Shown: positions 49,458 to 58,129 of the stretch, in pieces | How positions within the stretch are numbered: the first letter of the stretch is position 1 | Layout of the letters: each line of letters opens with the position of its first letter | Assembly (NCBI GenBank): GCA_009885955.1 | Contig: VFJS01000003.1 | Span: forward strand, 1 to 64,000 | Direction: 5' to 3' | Length of the DNA: 64,000 nt | Origin: Spirochaetia bacterium | GTDB taxonomy: Bacteria; Spirochaetota; UBA4802; UBA5550 | Notes under the pieces: model-generated | Database searches by the model: none | The model's input: the letters and a program-made list of their open reading frames with translations, nothing else | Told to the model about the DNA's origin: nothing | Made by a program: the position numbers and the translations under genes

Positions 49458-51140
49458 ATGAATAAACCGAATCCGAGAGTAATCGGCATATTAATCTTCG
49501 CAGGGATTGTCCTCATCGCCCTGATTATTAAATTCACTACAGGCCCGTCCACGGGAGGCGGAAGCATTTCCGGAAAAGTTCTGGAGCTGAAGTTCGTGAA
49601 CAGCAGCGCCAAGAAGGGCTGGGTTGATGCCATGGTTAAGCAGTTCAACGAGGCCGGGCATAAAGTCGACGGATATGGTATCGTCATACGTGCGTCCCAT
49701 GGAAATTCAGGTGAACAGCTCGACCAGATAAAGGAGGGGAAACTGGCGCCCGACCTCTGGTCTCCCGGGGACGAATCATGGCTTGAAATGGCTGCGGCCC
49801 ACTGGAAAAATATCAACCAGAAAAAGCTCTATGAGAAGTATACCCCCCTGGTTAATATTCCCCTTGTCATAGCCATGTGGGAGCCCATGGCAAAGGCCAT
49901 GGGGTATCCCGGGCCCATAGGCTGGCAGGACATTGCAAGGCTTGCGTCAAACCCGAAAGGGTGGGCATCCCTGAATCATCCCGAATGGGGCAAGTTCCGG
50001 TGGGGCCATGCGCACCCCGATGCCAATTCCGGGTTCCTTGCGGTAATCTCCGAAGTCTATGCCTCGCTGAATAAAAAGAGCGGCATCACCGCCGATGATT
50101 TAAAGAGGCCTGAGGTTGTGAGTTTTCTGAAAAAAATTGAAGGCGCAGTGGAACATTACGGCCTCTCCAATACATGGATCGACGACCTGATGCACAACAA
50201 GGGCCCGGCATACCTCTCCTGCGCCGTGCAGTATGAGAATACTATAATTGAGAGTAATGAGAAGAATAAAAACAGGCCCTTTAAGCTTGTGGCCATCTAT
50301 CCCAGGGAGGGAAATTTCTGGACGCAGCACCCCGTTGCAGTCCTGGACGGCGACTGGATGACTCCCCAGAAACGGTCAGCGGCCATGAAATTCGTTGAAT
50401 TCCTCCTGAGCAGGGACGCGCAGAAGGAGGCCATGCGCATGGGCATGAGGCCCATTATTGAAGGGCTGGACCTCGGGAGCCCCTTTGACGAGGAACATGG
50501 CGTTATTGCCAAAGTGGACCAGAGCAAAAAATATACCGTGCCTGAAGAAAATGTACTGAAAAGGATACGGGACCTCTGGGAAGACGTGAAGATACCGGCA
50601 ACCATAGTCATGGTCATTGACAGGTCCGGGAGCATGAACGGAGAGCCCATCAACAATGCCAGGAGCGGGTCCATTGAGTTCATTAAAAATATGAAGCCCA
50701 GGGACAGGATAAAAATCGTCATATTCAACCATGTCATTGCGGAGCTCACGGACTATTGCCTCATCAGCAGGTGCAGGGAGGAGATTATCACCAGGATGGC
50801 AGGGGTTTTTGCCGAGGGGAATACCGCCCTGTACGATGTCACTGCCAGGTATTACGATGAGCTCGCGAAAATGATGCAGGCTGAACCCGACAGGCGCTAC
50901 TCGCTCCTGCTCCTCACCGACGGCATGGACACCAACAGCAGGATAAACCGGCACGACTTCCTGGACAGGTTCCCCCAGGGGGAGAAGTTCGATGTGCCCA
51001 AGATATATTCCATAGCTTATGGGAAACAGGCGGACAAAGATTTACTCACCGAAATATCGAACAGGACCAATGCACGGGTGTTTATAAGTTCTCCTGAAGA
51101 GATCGTAAAGACCTACAAGGAGTTGTCGGCGAATTTCTGA
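49458..51140 (+). CDS. Solute-binding domain fused to von Willebrand factor A domain
   Basis: 560 aa. An uncleaved-looking N-terminal anchor (VIGILIFAGIVLIALIIKF) puts the rest outside the inner membrane. Residues about 40-350 are a type-2 periplasmic binding fold (LWSPGDESWLEMAAAHW, PLVIAMWEPMAKAMGYPGPIGWQDIARLA). Residues about 375-560 are a VWA domain with the metal-ion site DRSGSMNGEP, a Thr in GNTALYD and an Asp in LLTDGMDTN, all intact. GGGGGA precedes the ATG. The fusion is known in several phyla but its role is unclear. No transporter genes are next to it. Confidence 0.88.
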   Translation: MNKPNPRVIGILIFAGIVLIALIIKFTTGPSTGGGSISGKVLELKFVNSSAKKGWVDAMVKQFNEAGHKVDGYGIVIRASHGNSGEQLDQIKEGKLAPDLWSPGDESWLEMAAAHWKNINQKKLYEKYTPLVNIPLVIAMWEPMAKAMGYPGPIGWQDIARLASNPKGWASLNHPEWGKFRWGHAHPDANSGFLAVISEVYASLNKKSGITADDLKRPEVVSFLKKIEGAVEHYGLSNTWIDDLMHNKGPAYLSCAVQYENTIIESNEKNKNRPFKLVAIYPREGNFWTQHPVAVLDGDWMTPQKRSAAMKFVEFLLSRDAQKEAMRMGMRPIIEGLDLGSPFDEEHGVIAKVDQSKKYTVPEENVLKRIRDLWEDVKIPATIVMVIDRSGSMNGEPINNARSGSIEFIKNMKPRDRIKIVIFNHVIAELTDYCLISRCREEIITRMAGVFAEGNTALYDVTARYYDELAKMMQAEPDRRYSLLLLTDGMDTNSRINRHDFLDRFPQGEKFDVPKIYSIAYGKQADKDLLTEISNRTNARVFISSPEEIVKTYKELSANF

Positions 51141-51219
51141 TTTCTGGAAGGTATAAAAATCTCTCACGCGGAGGGCGCGGAGAACGCAGAGGATAATAAA
51201 GAAAGATTAAACACTTCGG

Positions 51220-51319
51220 CACTTCGGCTTCGCTCAGTGACCACACTTCGGCTTCGCTCAGTGACCGCTGCCGTCAGGGGAACAAGAAAATTGGGTCGTT
51301 GAGCGGAGCCGAAACGACC
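51220..51319. repeat. Tandem 24-bp repeat and inverted repeat cluster
   Basis: CACTTCGGCTTCGCTCAGTG occurs at 51220 and again at 51244, a 24-base tandem repeat; a partial CACTTCGG precedes it at 51212. TTCGGCTTCGCTCA is matched inverted by TGAGCGGAGCCGAA at 51299-51312, which is itself bracketed by GGTCGTT/AACGACC (51294-51319). Just left (about 51163-51192) is an arm of another repeat, ACGCGGAGGGCGCGGAG. The whole 51141-51344 gap is a mosaic of such units. Confidence 0.65.
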
Positions 51320-51344
51320 GGGGGCCTGTTTCAGGGATAGGGTA

Positions 51345-51911
51345 TTATTTCGTTCCCTGCCGCAAACTTTTTTTCAGCATGATGAATTCATTGACGCTAT
51401 TCATATCCAGTGAAACATCAAAATCGGACAGCCATTTGATTATATATTTTTTATCATAAGCAGGATTCTTCAGAAGTATCGATTTTACGTCCTCAATATC
51501 GCGGGGCCTGCCTGCGACCATTTTATGTATCACCACATCTTCCAGTGACGCGAAGTTTATTTCTAATCCTTCAAGTGTAATCCTGTTCACCCTTTTCATT
51601 GCTGATTGTTCATATGCTGAATTTGAGAATATGAGGTCGGCCCGTATGCCGCTCTTTTCATCAAGAACAGGGAGAACCATGGTTTTTTGGACAAAAGTTT
51701 CCGGGTCTTTGACAAGGATTGATAATTTTAATGACTTTGCAAGTTCTATAATGATTTCCAGTTTATCGGCGCCAATGCCTAGGGTGATATCTATATCCTT
51801 TGTCAGGCGCGGTTCCCCGTAGAGTAAAACCGCCTGCCCTCCGATGATCATGTAGGGAATGCTTTTTTTTTCCAGTTTAATGGCGATTTTTTTTATTAAT
51901 TTCAGGAACAC
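51345..51911 (-). CDS. Nucleotidyltransferase-fold protein (MNT/AbiEii-like)
   Basis: 188 aa, starting at a GTG with AAAGG nine bases upstream. The core GGQAVLLYGEPRLTKDIDITL has the GG...DxD pattern of nucleotidyltransferases, and a later Asp in IRADLIFSN completes the site. ASLEDVVIHKMVAGRPRDIEDVKSIL is typical of the group found in toxin-antitoxin-like and abortive-infection pairs. It overlaps a small upstream gene by 35 bases, as such pairs usually do. A role in toxin-antitoxin or phage defence is inferred, not shown. Confidence 0.82.
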   Translation of the reverse strand: MFLKLIKKIAIKLEKKSIPYMIIGGQAVLLYGEPRLTKDIDITLGIGADKLEIIIELAKSLKLSILVKDPETFVQKTMVLPVLDEKSGIRADLIFSNSAYEQSAMKRVNRITLEGLEINFASLEDVVIHKMVAGRPRDIEDVKSILLKNPAYDKKYIIKWLSDFDVSLDMNSVNEFIMLKKSLRQGTK

Positions 51912-52101
51912 TGTTTATCGCCTTTGCGAATTTTATATCATTCTCAATACCATCCAGGGGATTTTTCAGTGGAAAAATGCATAATGCCAGTGCCTCCTTG
52001 TACATGGATCTCAGGATTTTTTGGTTTCTGAGATAATCTGAAGGATTTTTCCGCACGAGATTGTTTTCGAAATTCTGAAGATATATGCTGTTTTTTATCA
52101 C
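51877..52101 (-). CDS. Small partner of the nucleotidyltransferase
   Basis: 74 aa, GTG start with GAGGAA six bases upstream. Basic N-terminal half (FENNLVRKNPSDYLRNQKILRSMYKEALALCIFPLKNPLDGIENDIKFAKAIN in overlapping helices), no signal or membrane segment. Such a short helical protein directly upstream and overlapping fits the antitoxin or accessory member of a two-gene module. No family recognised. Confidence 0.6.
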   Translation of the reverse strand: MIKNSIYLQNFENNLVRKNPSDYLRNQKILRSMYKEALALCIFPLKNPLDGIENDIKFAKAINSVPEINKKNRH

Positions 52102-52215
52102 CGGAAATTCCTCTATCTTTATAAGTTAACGATTCCCGCAACGCCTGTCAAGCGAATTTGGGATTATTCCGGGATAAATTCCGATTCATCAAAGGGGGGT
52201 GTTGACAATGACCCT

Positions 52216-52830
52216 CTACATCCCTTCCATCTTCAGTGTCTTTTCAAGCACCTCGATCTCCACGTCCAGGTTCATCACGTCGTCGTCAAGGAGCTTGAGG
52301 TACTGTTTTTTGAAACTCTCCTTTATGATGTCCAGGAGATTCTCTGCCTTGGCAAGGGTCTCCTCAATATTTTGTGATCTGGCCTCCTTGGATGAAAGAT
52401 CTACATATTTTTCAACCAGGGTGATTGTGGCATCGAGATAGTAGTTGAGGAAATTTTTTGCTGCCTTGATGTCCTTTGGATCCTTTTTGAAGTTGTCAAG
52501 AATTTTTCTGACAGAAGAGCATATCTCATCGAGCTTTGATCTCACCTGGGCCTTTTTGATCCTGTTTTTATAGGACTCAAGGGTCTTCAGCTTTTCTGAA
52601 ACTTCGGATATAACCTTATTAAGGGTCTCCCCGCTTATTCCTCCCCTGTCAGCCTCTGCCTCTGCAGCCGGTGACTGGAAGGTGAAGAGCCCTGCAATGT
52701 AGGCAGCAATGCCCAGGCCAATGGATACGAAAATATTCAGGTCCAGGGCAATGAAGAAGAGGAGAAATAAACCCCCGGCTAAGAGTCCAAGGACTCCATG
52801 CCTTAGAAATTCTTTAACAGGTGGATTCAT
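52216..52830 (-). CDS. XpaC-like membrane protein (5-bromo-4-chloroindolyl phosphate hydrolysis family)
   Basis: 204 aa. Two adjacent membrane helices near the N-terminus (HGVLGLLAGGLFLLFFIALDLNIFVSIGLGIAAYIAGLF, about 11-50) are followed by a helical cytoplasmic part rich in Lys and Glu: LKTLESYKNRIKKAQVRSKLDEICSSVRKIL and AAKNFLNYYLDATITLVEKYVDLSS. This matches the XpaC family, often paired with TelA in tellurite or stress loci. TelA is not adjacent here. Enzymatic activity of this family is doubtful. Confidence 0.75.
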   Translation of the reverse strand: MNPPVKEFLRHGVLGLLAGGLFLLFFIALDLNIFVSIGLGIAAYIAGLFTFQSPAAEAEADRGGISGETLNKVISEVSEKLKTLESYKNRIKKAQVRSKLDEICSSVRKILDNFKKDPKDIKAAKNFLNYYLDATITLVEKYVDLSSKEARSQNIEETLAKAENLLDIIKESFKKQYLKLLDDDVMNLDVEIEVLEKTLKMEGM

Positions 52831-52978
52831 ATAAGGGACCTCTTTTTTTGCCTGCGGCTGATATAATTATGTTAATTGTAAATACTGTTTATTCAACCGG
52901 TTAATAAGTCAATAAATTTTTAGGAAAGCTCATTCAGGAATGCAAGCATATATACATGTTCAATCATTTATTAAAACA

Positions 52979-53205
52979 ATGCCCTCACCCCCGGCCCCTC
53001 TCCCGAAATAGGGAGAGGGGAGGTAGTGACGTTAATGGATATTCAAGACAAATTTGTAGATGACTATTTATAGGCATTTATAATGAAATGACACAATTTT
53101 GTTAATTATTTTTTGGGAAAAGAAATATTTATATATATACTTATCATATGTATAAGAAGCCCTCGCCCTAATGGGAGAGGGCGCGCGGAGCGCGGGTGAG
53201 GGCAT
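52979..53205. repeat. GCCCTCACCC-family element, copy C (227 bp)
   Basis: ATGCCCTCACCC at 52979-52990 and GGGTGAGGGCAT at 53194-53205. Each end has its own inner hairpin: CCCCTCTCCC/GGGAGAGGGG on the left, and GCCCTCGCCC (53159) with GGGTGAGGGC on the right. It may therefore be one element or two nested short ones. It fills most of the 52831-53347 gap; the rest is AT-rich and empty. Confidence 0.65.
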
Positions 53206-53347
53206 TCGGTTAAAAGGAAAATCCAAATTTTTACTTGATGTTTATGAAATATCAGGTTATCTTCATATCAGCCTTCAGCCATGAAATGAAGGTGTGTGTT
53301 TTTTTTGCTGATAGAATTTGCCGATTTCAGAATTTTCCGGAGATGGT

Positions 53348-53911
53348 ATGAAAAATTTTGTATTGATTTTAGCGGCACTGGGACTGACCCTGATACTGTC
53401 GGTTGAGGTGTTTTCAAAAAAGGATGATATGAACAGAACCTATGGTAAACCGGAAAATTCCGGAAAGAGGATTGTCATCCTCATCAGGCACGCTGAAAAA
53501 GTGACCGATGATGAGCCGTACCTTTCGGACAGGGGGAAGGCCAGGGCGGAATATCTGAAAAACTTTTTCGGCGATTCACCCTCTTGCCCGAGGATAATCT
53601 ATGCACAGATGAGCGATAAAAAGCACAAGTCCCTCCGGTCAATACATACCGTCATCCCCCTGTCGGACTATAAAAAAATTCAGCTCAACACCCTTTTCAC
53701 TGCAAAGGAGACGGGTGGGCTTGCGGAAACGATTCTGAATCTTAAAGACGAGAGTTTCCCGGTACTGGTATGCTGGTCACACCAGAGGATTGGAAAGATT
53801 GTCTCTGCCCTTTTAAAGAAACAGGTGGAGGATTTCCCCAAGGGCTATGATACGGTCTGGACCGTGGACCTGGACAGGAAGGAGATTTCCGTTTCCAGCC
53901 AGGGATTTTAA
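53348..53911 (+). CDS. Exported histidine phosphatase-family protein
   Basis: 187 aa from the ATG at 53348, which has GGAG five bases before it; a longer frame adds ten residues without such a site. A signal or anchor segment (FVLILAALGLTLILSVEVFS) is followed by a small phosphoglycerate-mutase fold: ILIRHAEK carries the catalytic RH, and PVLVCWSHQRIG supplies the second His. The usual RHG Gly is Ala. The protein is smaller than typical enzymes of the fold. Substrate unknown. Confidence 0.78.
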   Translation: MKNFVLILAALGLTLILSVEVFSKKDDMNRTYGKPENSGKRIVILIRHAEKVTDDEPYLSDRGKARAEYLKNFFGDSPSCPRIIYAQMSDKKHKSLRSIHTVIPLSDYKKIQLNTLFTAKETGGLAETILNLKDESFPVLVCWSHQRIGKIVSALLKKQVEDFPKGYDTVWTVDLDRKEISVSSQGF

Positions 53912-53986
53912 TCCTTAAGGGGAACCATAATATTTAAGGGTCTTTCTATATTGTTGGGGAAATATAATATTTTTTTCCTGAACTCA

Positions 53987-54000
53987 ATGCCCTCACCCCC
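53987..54000. repeat. Half copy of the GCCCTCACCC element
   Basis: ATGCCCTCACCCCC stands alone, six bases before the end of the cotH-like gene and without a matching right arm. It looks like a truncated copy of the family seen at 13971 and 52979. Confidence 0.5.
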
Positions 54001-54006
54001 GGAATA

Positions 54007-56214
54007 TCATGGGCAGTTTGATACAGCCCCGCCGGTCACCACGACGCATTGCATCCCGCCGTAGGTACTTGTAGCAGTATATTTTGAAAAGGGGATCTGC
54101 CAGTAGCTTCCCGAATCGTTGATGAGAACCCGCCAGTAATAGGTTCCATTAGCAAGAGTAGATGTGGAATAATTTGTTAGCAAAGTACTTGTTGCATATA
54201 TTGACGTCGATGTGGAGGTGTTGTCACTGAAAAATTGTGGAACCGTTGTGCTTATACGTCCCACGGTGAAAACATTATTGAAGAGCTGGAAATTATAGGA
54301 GAGCGCTCTCCCCTGAAGGGAATAGGATGCGTCCCAGGAGAAAGTAATATTCCCCCCGCCATCGTCATCCTGGCCCAGCCAAACGGGAACGGGTGCGTTG
54401 AATTCATACTTCGCAATTGTATAGGTTTCGCTGACAACGGATTTCAGTTTTGCGATCTCCCCGTTTATCTCTGTCTGTATTCCCGCATCGGCGCAGCTTG
54501 ACGGAACAAAAGAGAGGGGGAGGTCATTACAGTCTGCCGCTGCCAGGAGATAGGGATTTACTATCGGTGTATAGATATCAATCTTGGCAGCGATCTTTAC
54601 ATCGGTAAGGTAGACTGTCCTTATCTCGTCGATTTTTGCAAGGAGATCCGTAACGTTCTGGGAATTGCTTAAGAACAGCCTGTGGAGTATGGTGGCCCAG
54701 TAGTTGGCCGGCCCATACTTGGTTTTCATGTCATAGTCATAGAGGTCATTCAAGGTGGCCTGGTCAAGCTGGAAATACCATCCCCATGCACCGTCATAGT
54801 CCCAGGGCAGGAAATACCAGACCGTTGAATTCACCGGGGAGTAGAGGTAGAAATTCTGGTTCTGCGTATCCACGTTCAGGGTAATCATATTTATTGCCAG
54901 CCATGTGAGGTAGTTGTCTCTGTTGAAATAGAGGTCAATAACCTCATCTATGGTGCTGGTGCTTGCGGCATTGATATCCCTGATCATGTCCAAAAGTTTT
55001 GTATGGTCATTGTTCCCCTTGCTCTCCAGAATAGCATCAAAGGCAGCAGTGTTATTGGCGGCAATGGCGGCCTCGAGCTTTTCCAGATCACCATCTGTGC
55101 CGTTTGACGAAAAGGTGAAGCTTTTTGTCTTGTACAGGTTCCCGTTGTCGTCAAGGCCGTGGCTCTTTAAGAATTTTTTATCGCCGTTTTCAATGAATGT
55201 GAAGATGCCGTAAGACACGGGCGGGTCCTGTGTTGTTGATGCTGTATCCCTGTTGATTTTTATTTCGACAAACTGCGTCCTCATGCTTGTGAAGTTGGGT
55301 ATCTCCTTGAATATGTCGAAGCTCAGCTTGTTACGCATCCTGGTAAGTTCATAGGTGTGCTTGTTGAAATTCAGGTTGTCCTGCCCCCGCCATAAATCAG
55401 GGGTGCTGGTGCTGTTTGCGAGCTCCACCTTCCACGATTTCTGCCCCAACCATGCATCGCGGGTGGATCCGCCCCTGAGCTTCAATGTCCCTGCCTGTTC
55501 AAAAAGTACTGCGCTGGTGCCGGTTGAGATTTCCCTGAAGGTGATGTTCACCGGAGGCGGGGCATAGGCAAGGCATCCCGGGTATGTGGGGACCGTGCTG
55601 CCGCCGCAGGTCCAGTTAATAAGGTTGTCGAAGGCCGCCTCCTGACCGGAATCCACCAGGAGGTGAATTTCCAGTACGCCTAATGTGTCGGCATTATAAA
55701 TGCTCCTGTCTTCAATGATAGAGTTGTCAGTGCTGCTGCCGGTTATGTCAAAGGCGTATGCCCCCAGGTTTGAATCAATGGATATGGATGCGGTGGTTGT
55801 GCTTATATCAGTTGGCGAATATTTTATGGAGAAGGAGGTCCTGCTGCCGGGGCTGATGTTCAATGATGGGAATGATGTAACGGTAAAGTCAGTTGCACCG
55901 GCAATTGTGACCATCGGTGATCCCGAAAGGGTCACATTGCTGCTGCCGGTATTTTCTATGATAAAGCTCTCAGTTATGGTGTAGCGCTTTTTCGTTGCCG
56001 GAAAGGTAAAGCTGCCTGTATCGCTGGGAATGGGTATGGATCCATTGTAAATGTTTATCCCCTCTGAGGTTCCCGGCGTACTGGAAGTATCGGCAGCTGA
56101 TTTTGTAAGGGTACTGTTTCCGCATCCCTGGAATAAAAGCGCGGCGGTGATGAGAAATATTATCATATACATCATATTACATCCAATGGCAGTTTTTCTT
56201 TGAGTTTCTTTCAT
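54007..56214 (-). CDS. CotH-kinase family lipoprotein
   Basis: 735 aa. A signal with lipobox LLFQGC gives an envelope lipoprotein. Residues about 50-165 form an immunoglobulin-like/choice-of-anchor domain (FIIENTGSSNVTLSGSP, ISPGSRTSFSIKYSPTDIS). The CotH domain follows (about 170-600): LKLRGGSTRDAWLGQKSWKVEL, RNKLSFDIFKEI, SYGIFTFIENGDKKFL, and the metal-binding YFLPWDYDGAWGW. A C-terminal beta domain ends the protein. CotH proteins are secreted atypical protein kinases. It is transcribed on the same strand as the delta-60 lipoprotein and divergent from the DUF4956/VTC operon. Confidence 0.88.
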   Translation of the reverse strand: MKETQRKTAIGCNMMYMIIFLITAALLFQGCGNSTLTKSAADTSSTPGTSEGINIYNGSIPIPSDTGSFTFPATKKRYTITESFIIENTGSSNVTLSGSPMVTIAGATDFTVTSFPSLNISPGSRTSFSIKYSPTDISTTTASISIDSNLGAYAFDITGSSTDNSIIEDRSIYNADTLGVLEIHLLVDSGQEAAFDNLINWTCGGSTVPTYPGCLAYAPPPVNITFREISTGTSAVLFEQAGTLKLRGGSTRDAWLGQKSWKVELANSTSTPDLWRGQDNLNFNKHTYELTRMRNKLSFDIFKEIPNFTSMRTQFVEIKINRDTASTTQDPPVSYGIFTFIENGDKKFLKSHGLDDNGNLYKTKSFTFSSNGTDGDLEKLEAAIAANNTAAFDAILESKGNNDHTKLLDMIRDINAASTSTIDEVIDLYFNRDNYLTWLAINMITLNVDTQNQNFYLYSPVNSTVWYFLPWDYDGAWGWYFQLDQATLNDLYDYDMKTKYGPANYWATILHRLFLSNSQNVTDLLAKIDEIRTVYLTDVKIAAKIDIYTPIVNPYLLAAADCNDLPLSFVPSSCADAGIQTEINGEIAKLKSVVSETYTIAKYEFNAPVPVWLGQDDDGGGNITFSWDASYSLQGRALSYNFQLFNNVFTVGRISTTVPQFFSDNTSTSTSIYATSTLLTNYSTSTLANGTYYWRVLINDSGSYWQIPFSKYTATSTYGGMQCVVVTGGAVSNCP

Positions 56215-56230
56215 GATTCCTCTGCTTCTT

Positions 56231-56260
56231 TATTTCTCTGTGTCTCTGTGCCTCTGTGGC
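56231..56260. repeat. Half copy of the CTCTGTGGC element
   Basis: TTTCTCTGTGTCTCTGTGCC followed by TCTGTGGC, the right arm only, just upstream of the CotH-family gene. Same sequence family as 43054-43119. Confidence 0.5.
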
Positions 56261-56304
56261 GGATTTTTATATTTTGTAAACCTCTGCCCGTATTCAGAGC
56301 CATC

Positions 56305-57675
56305 TTACGGAATCCAGATCGAAGCTTTAGTCCCATCCTTGTATCCGCCCATGATGAGCTTTCCGCTGTTGCTCAGAGTACAGCTGTTCACCTCGTCGTC
56401 CACTGCATCGGGTGTGACCGTGTACTGGTCCAGGAATGTCCCGCCGGTATTGAAGAGCCATACATGCCTGTCCTTGAAATTGGTCGATATGCTGTTTGTG
56501 ATATACCCTCCCACGTAGAGCGTGCTGCCGTCATACACTACGCATTTCCCCGCATCGGCATGGTTATATCCCCCCTCCTTGATTACCGGTGTTCCGCTGG
56601 CGAAGGATGACGCGTAGGCGCCGGTGGCTGCATTCAGGCCGACGAGAACCATGTCGTAATCGCCTGCATCGTTTTTTGCAGAGCCGGTGACATAGAGAGT
56701 GGAGCCGTACAGGAGCATCCCTTTGGCTTCGCTTTTATATCCGTTTGATAGAGGATAAAAATCGATCATTAGAATGCCGGTAGTTGATGTGGCAAAGCCC
56801 GGGAACATCACTCCTGTATCAGCTGTTAGCTTGAAAACTGCAAAAACATCTTCCCCTCCATTAACTGATATTGTCTCCCTTACGGACCCGGATATATACA
56901 GTGCGTTTGATGCGGAATCATATTTCAAGTCCTTGACTGAATCGCCCAGGTTTAAGCTGCCGTTATATACCCATGTGCCGCTGGTGGCAAAAGTAGCGTC
57001 CATGAGGCCTGCGGTATTCAGTTTCCGAATAACTATGTCCGACTTGCTTGTAGATGTTGTGTAGCCTATATCATATGCATAGTTGTAGGCGTCTACGGCT
57101 ATGAATATGGACGATGTTGAACTCGAGGTATCGATTGCAATTGTCTTAATAGACTCCTCTGTCCCGGCCGCAGGGTTAACCCTGTCCCTGAACATGTAGA
57201 TCCCTGTAGTGTTGAATGATGTATCAAGGGCCCCACTGGTGGAATTAATCTTCATTATATAGGCTTCTTTACTATCCTCACCGCCGATGAATATGTTTCC
57301 TGCCGCGTCACGCGCTATGGCCGAGGCCTTGTCTGTGCTGTAGGACTTGTATCCCCCTGACCCCCATGTTGTATCCACGGTGCCGTCTGATGTCAGTTTA
57401 ACAAGAAAGATGTCATTGGCGCTGGTGCTGTTCTCAACATTTCCTATGCAGAAAAAGGAGCCGTCGGCATTTTTCACGCAGTCGGCCACATCGGCCCGGA
57501 CCACGGTTGACCCGTCAGCCATAGAGGGCGACAGTAAACTTGAATCGGCGGTAGTTGAAAGGGCGGCGGCTTTTTTCTTTGTGTCCCCGCTGCATCGGGA
57601 AATAATTATAATAGAAAATGAAAGTAATAAAAGAAGAATTCCATTTATTGTAGATAATGGTATGTTTCTGCTCAT
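56305..57675 (-). CDS. Lipoprotein with delta-60-type beta-propeller repeats
   Basis: 456 aa. Hydrophobic N-terminus LLLLSFSIIIISRC, possibly lipidated at the Cys although the residue before it is Arg, as in the cytochrome at 32324. The mature part repeats a unit of about 55 residues with KLTSDGTVDTTWGSGGYKSY, KINSTSGALDTSFNTTGIYMF, KLNTAGLMDATFATSGTWVY and similar, the delta-60 pattern, forming a beta-propeller of six or seven blades. Role unknown; such proteins are often surface exposed. GAGG lies five bases before the ATG. It is followed by the CotH gene on the same strand. Confidence 0.8.
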   Translation of the reverse strand: MSRNIPLSTINGILLLLLSFSIIIISRCSGDTKKKAAALSTTADSSLLSPSMADGSTVVRADVADCVKNADGSFFCIGNVENSTSANDIFLVKLTSDGTVDTTWGSGGYKSYSTDKASAIARDAAGNIFIGGEDSKEAYIMKINSTSGALDTSFNTTGIYMFRDRVNPAAGTEESIKTIAIDTSSSTSSIFIAVDAYNYAYDIGYTTSTSKSDIVIRKLNTAGLMDATFATSGTWVYNGSLNLGDSVKDLKYDSASNALYISGSVRETISVNGGEDVFAVFKLTADTGVMFPGFATSTTGILMIDFYPLSNGYKSEAKGMLLYGSTLYVTGSAKNDAGDYDMVLVGLNAATGAYASSFASGTPVIKEGGYNHADAGKCVVYDGSTLYVGGYITNSISTNFKDRHVWLFNTGGTFLDQYTVTPDAVDDEVNSCTLSNSGKLIMGGYKDGTKASIWIP

Positions 57676-57932
57676 AGTAACCTCACATAAAGTGCTTTAT
57701 TATCATACTGAAATAAAATTTAAAAGGGTATAAAAATTTCATTTAAAATTCAATAATTGCTCCCCTTTTCGAGCTGATTTATCAACCTGAATAATTATAT
57801 ACTTAAAAATGGGAAAAAAGTCAATAAACCTGCCATTTTTTTACTGACAAGGGGTAAATAACTATTCAAAACTTTATGGTAAAAATCCGATATTTGTAGT
57901 AATAAACTATAGGGCTGTCATAATAAAAGTCA

Positions 57933-58076
57933 GCCACGGAGACACAGAGTCTCTGAGTAATATTGAATATTTTATTAATATTTTTTATCAATAATATAAA
58001 ACCATTATATTGATTCCTGTTTACTGAATATTATAAAATATAAATTTTTTTCTCTGTGCCTCAGAGACTCTGTGGC
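57933..58076. repeat. GCCACGGAG/CTCTGTGGC element (144 bp)
   Basis: GCCACGGAGACACAGAGTCTCTGAG at the left is matched inverted by CTCTGTGCCTCAGAGACTCTGTGGC at 58052-58076, with an AT-rich centre. It lies in the divergent gap 57676-58129, between the delta-60 and DUF4956 genes and 54 bases before the latter. The rest of the gap is AT-rich, and no consensus promoter is obvious. Confidence 0.65.
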
Positions 58077-58129
58077 AAAATGCCATTTGCCATATCGGCA
58101 GCAACCAGTATATAGGAGACAACTGAAAC

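Noticed and set aside
51212-51266. CRISPR-like tandem repeat
   Set aside because: The two copies are adjacent with no spacer, and they are part of a dispersed intergenic repeat mosaic.
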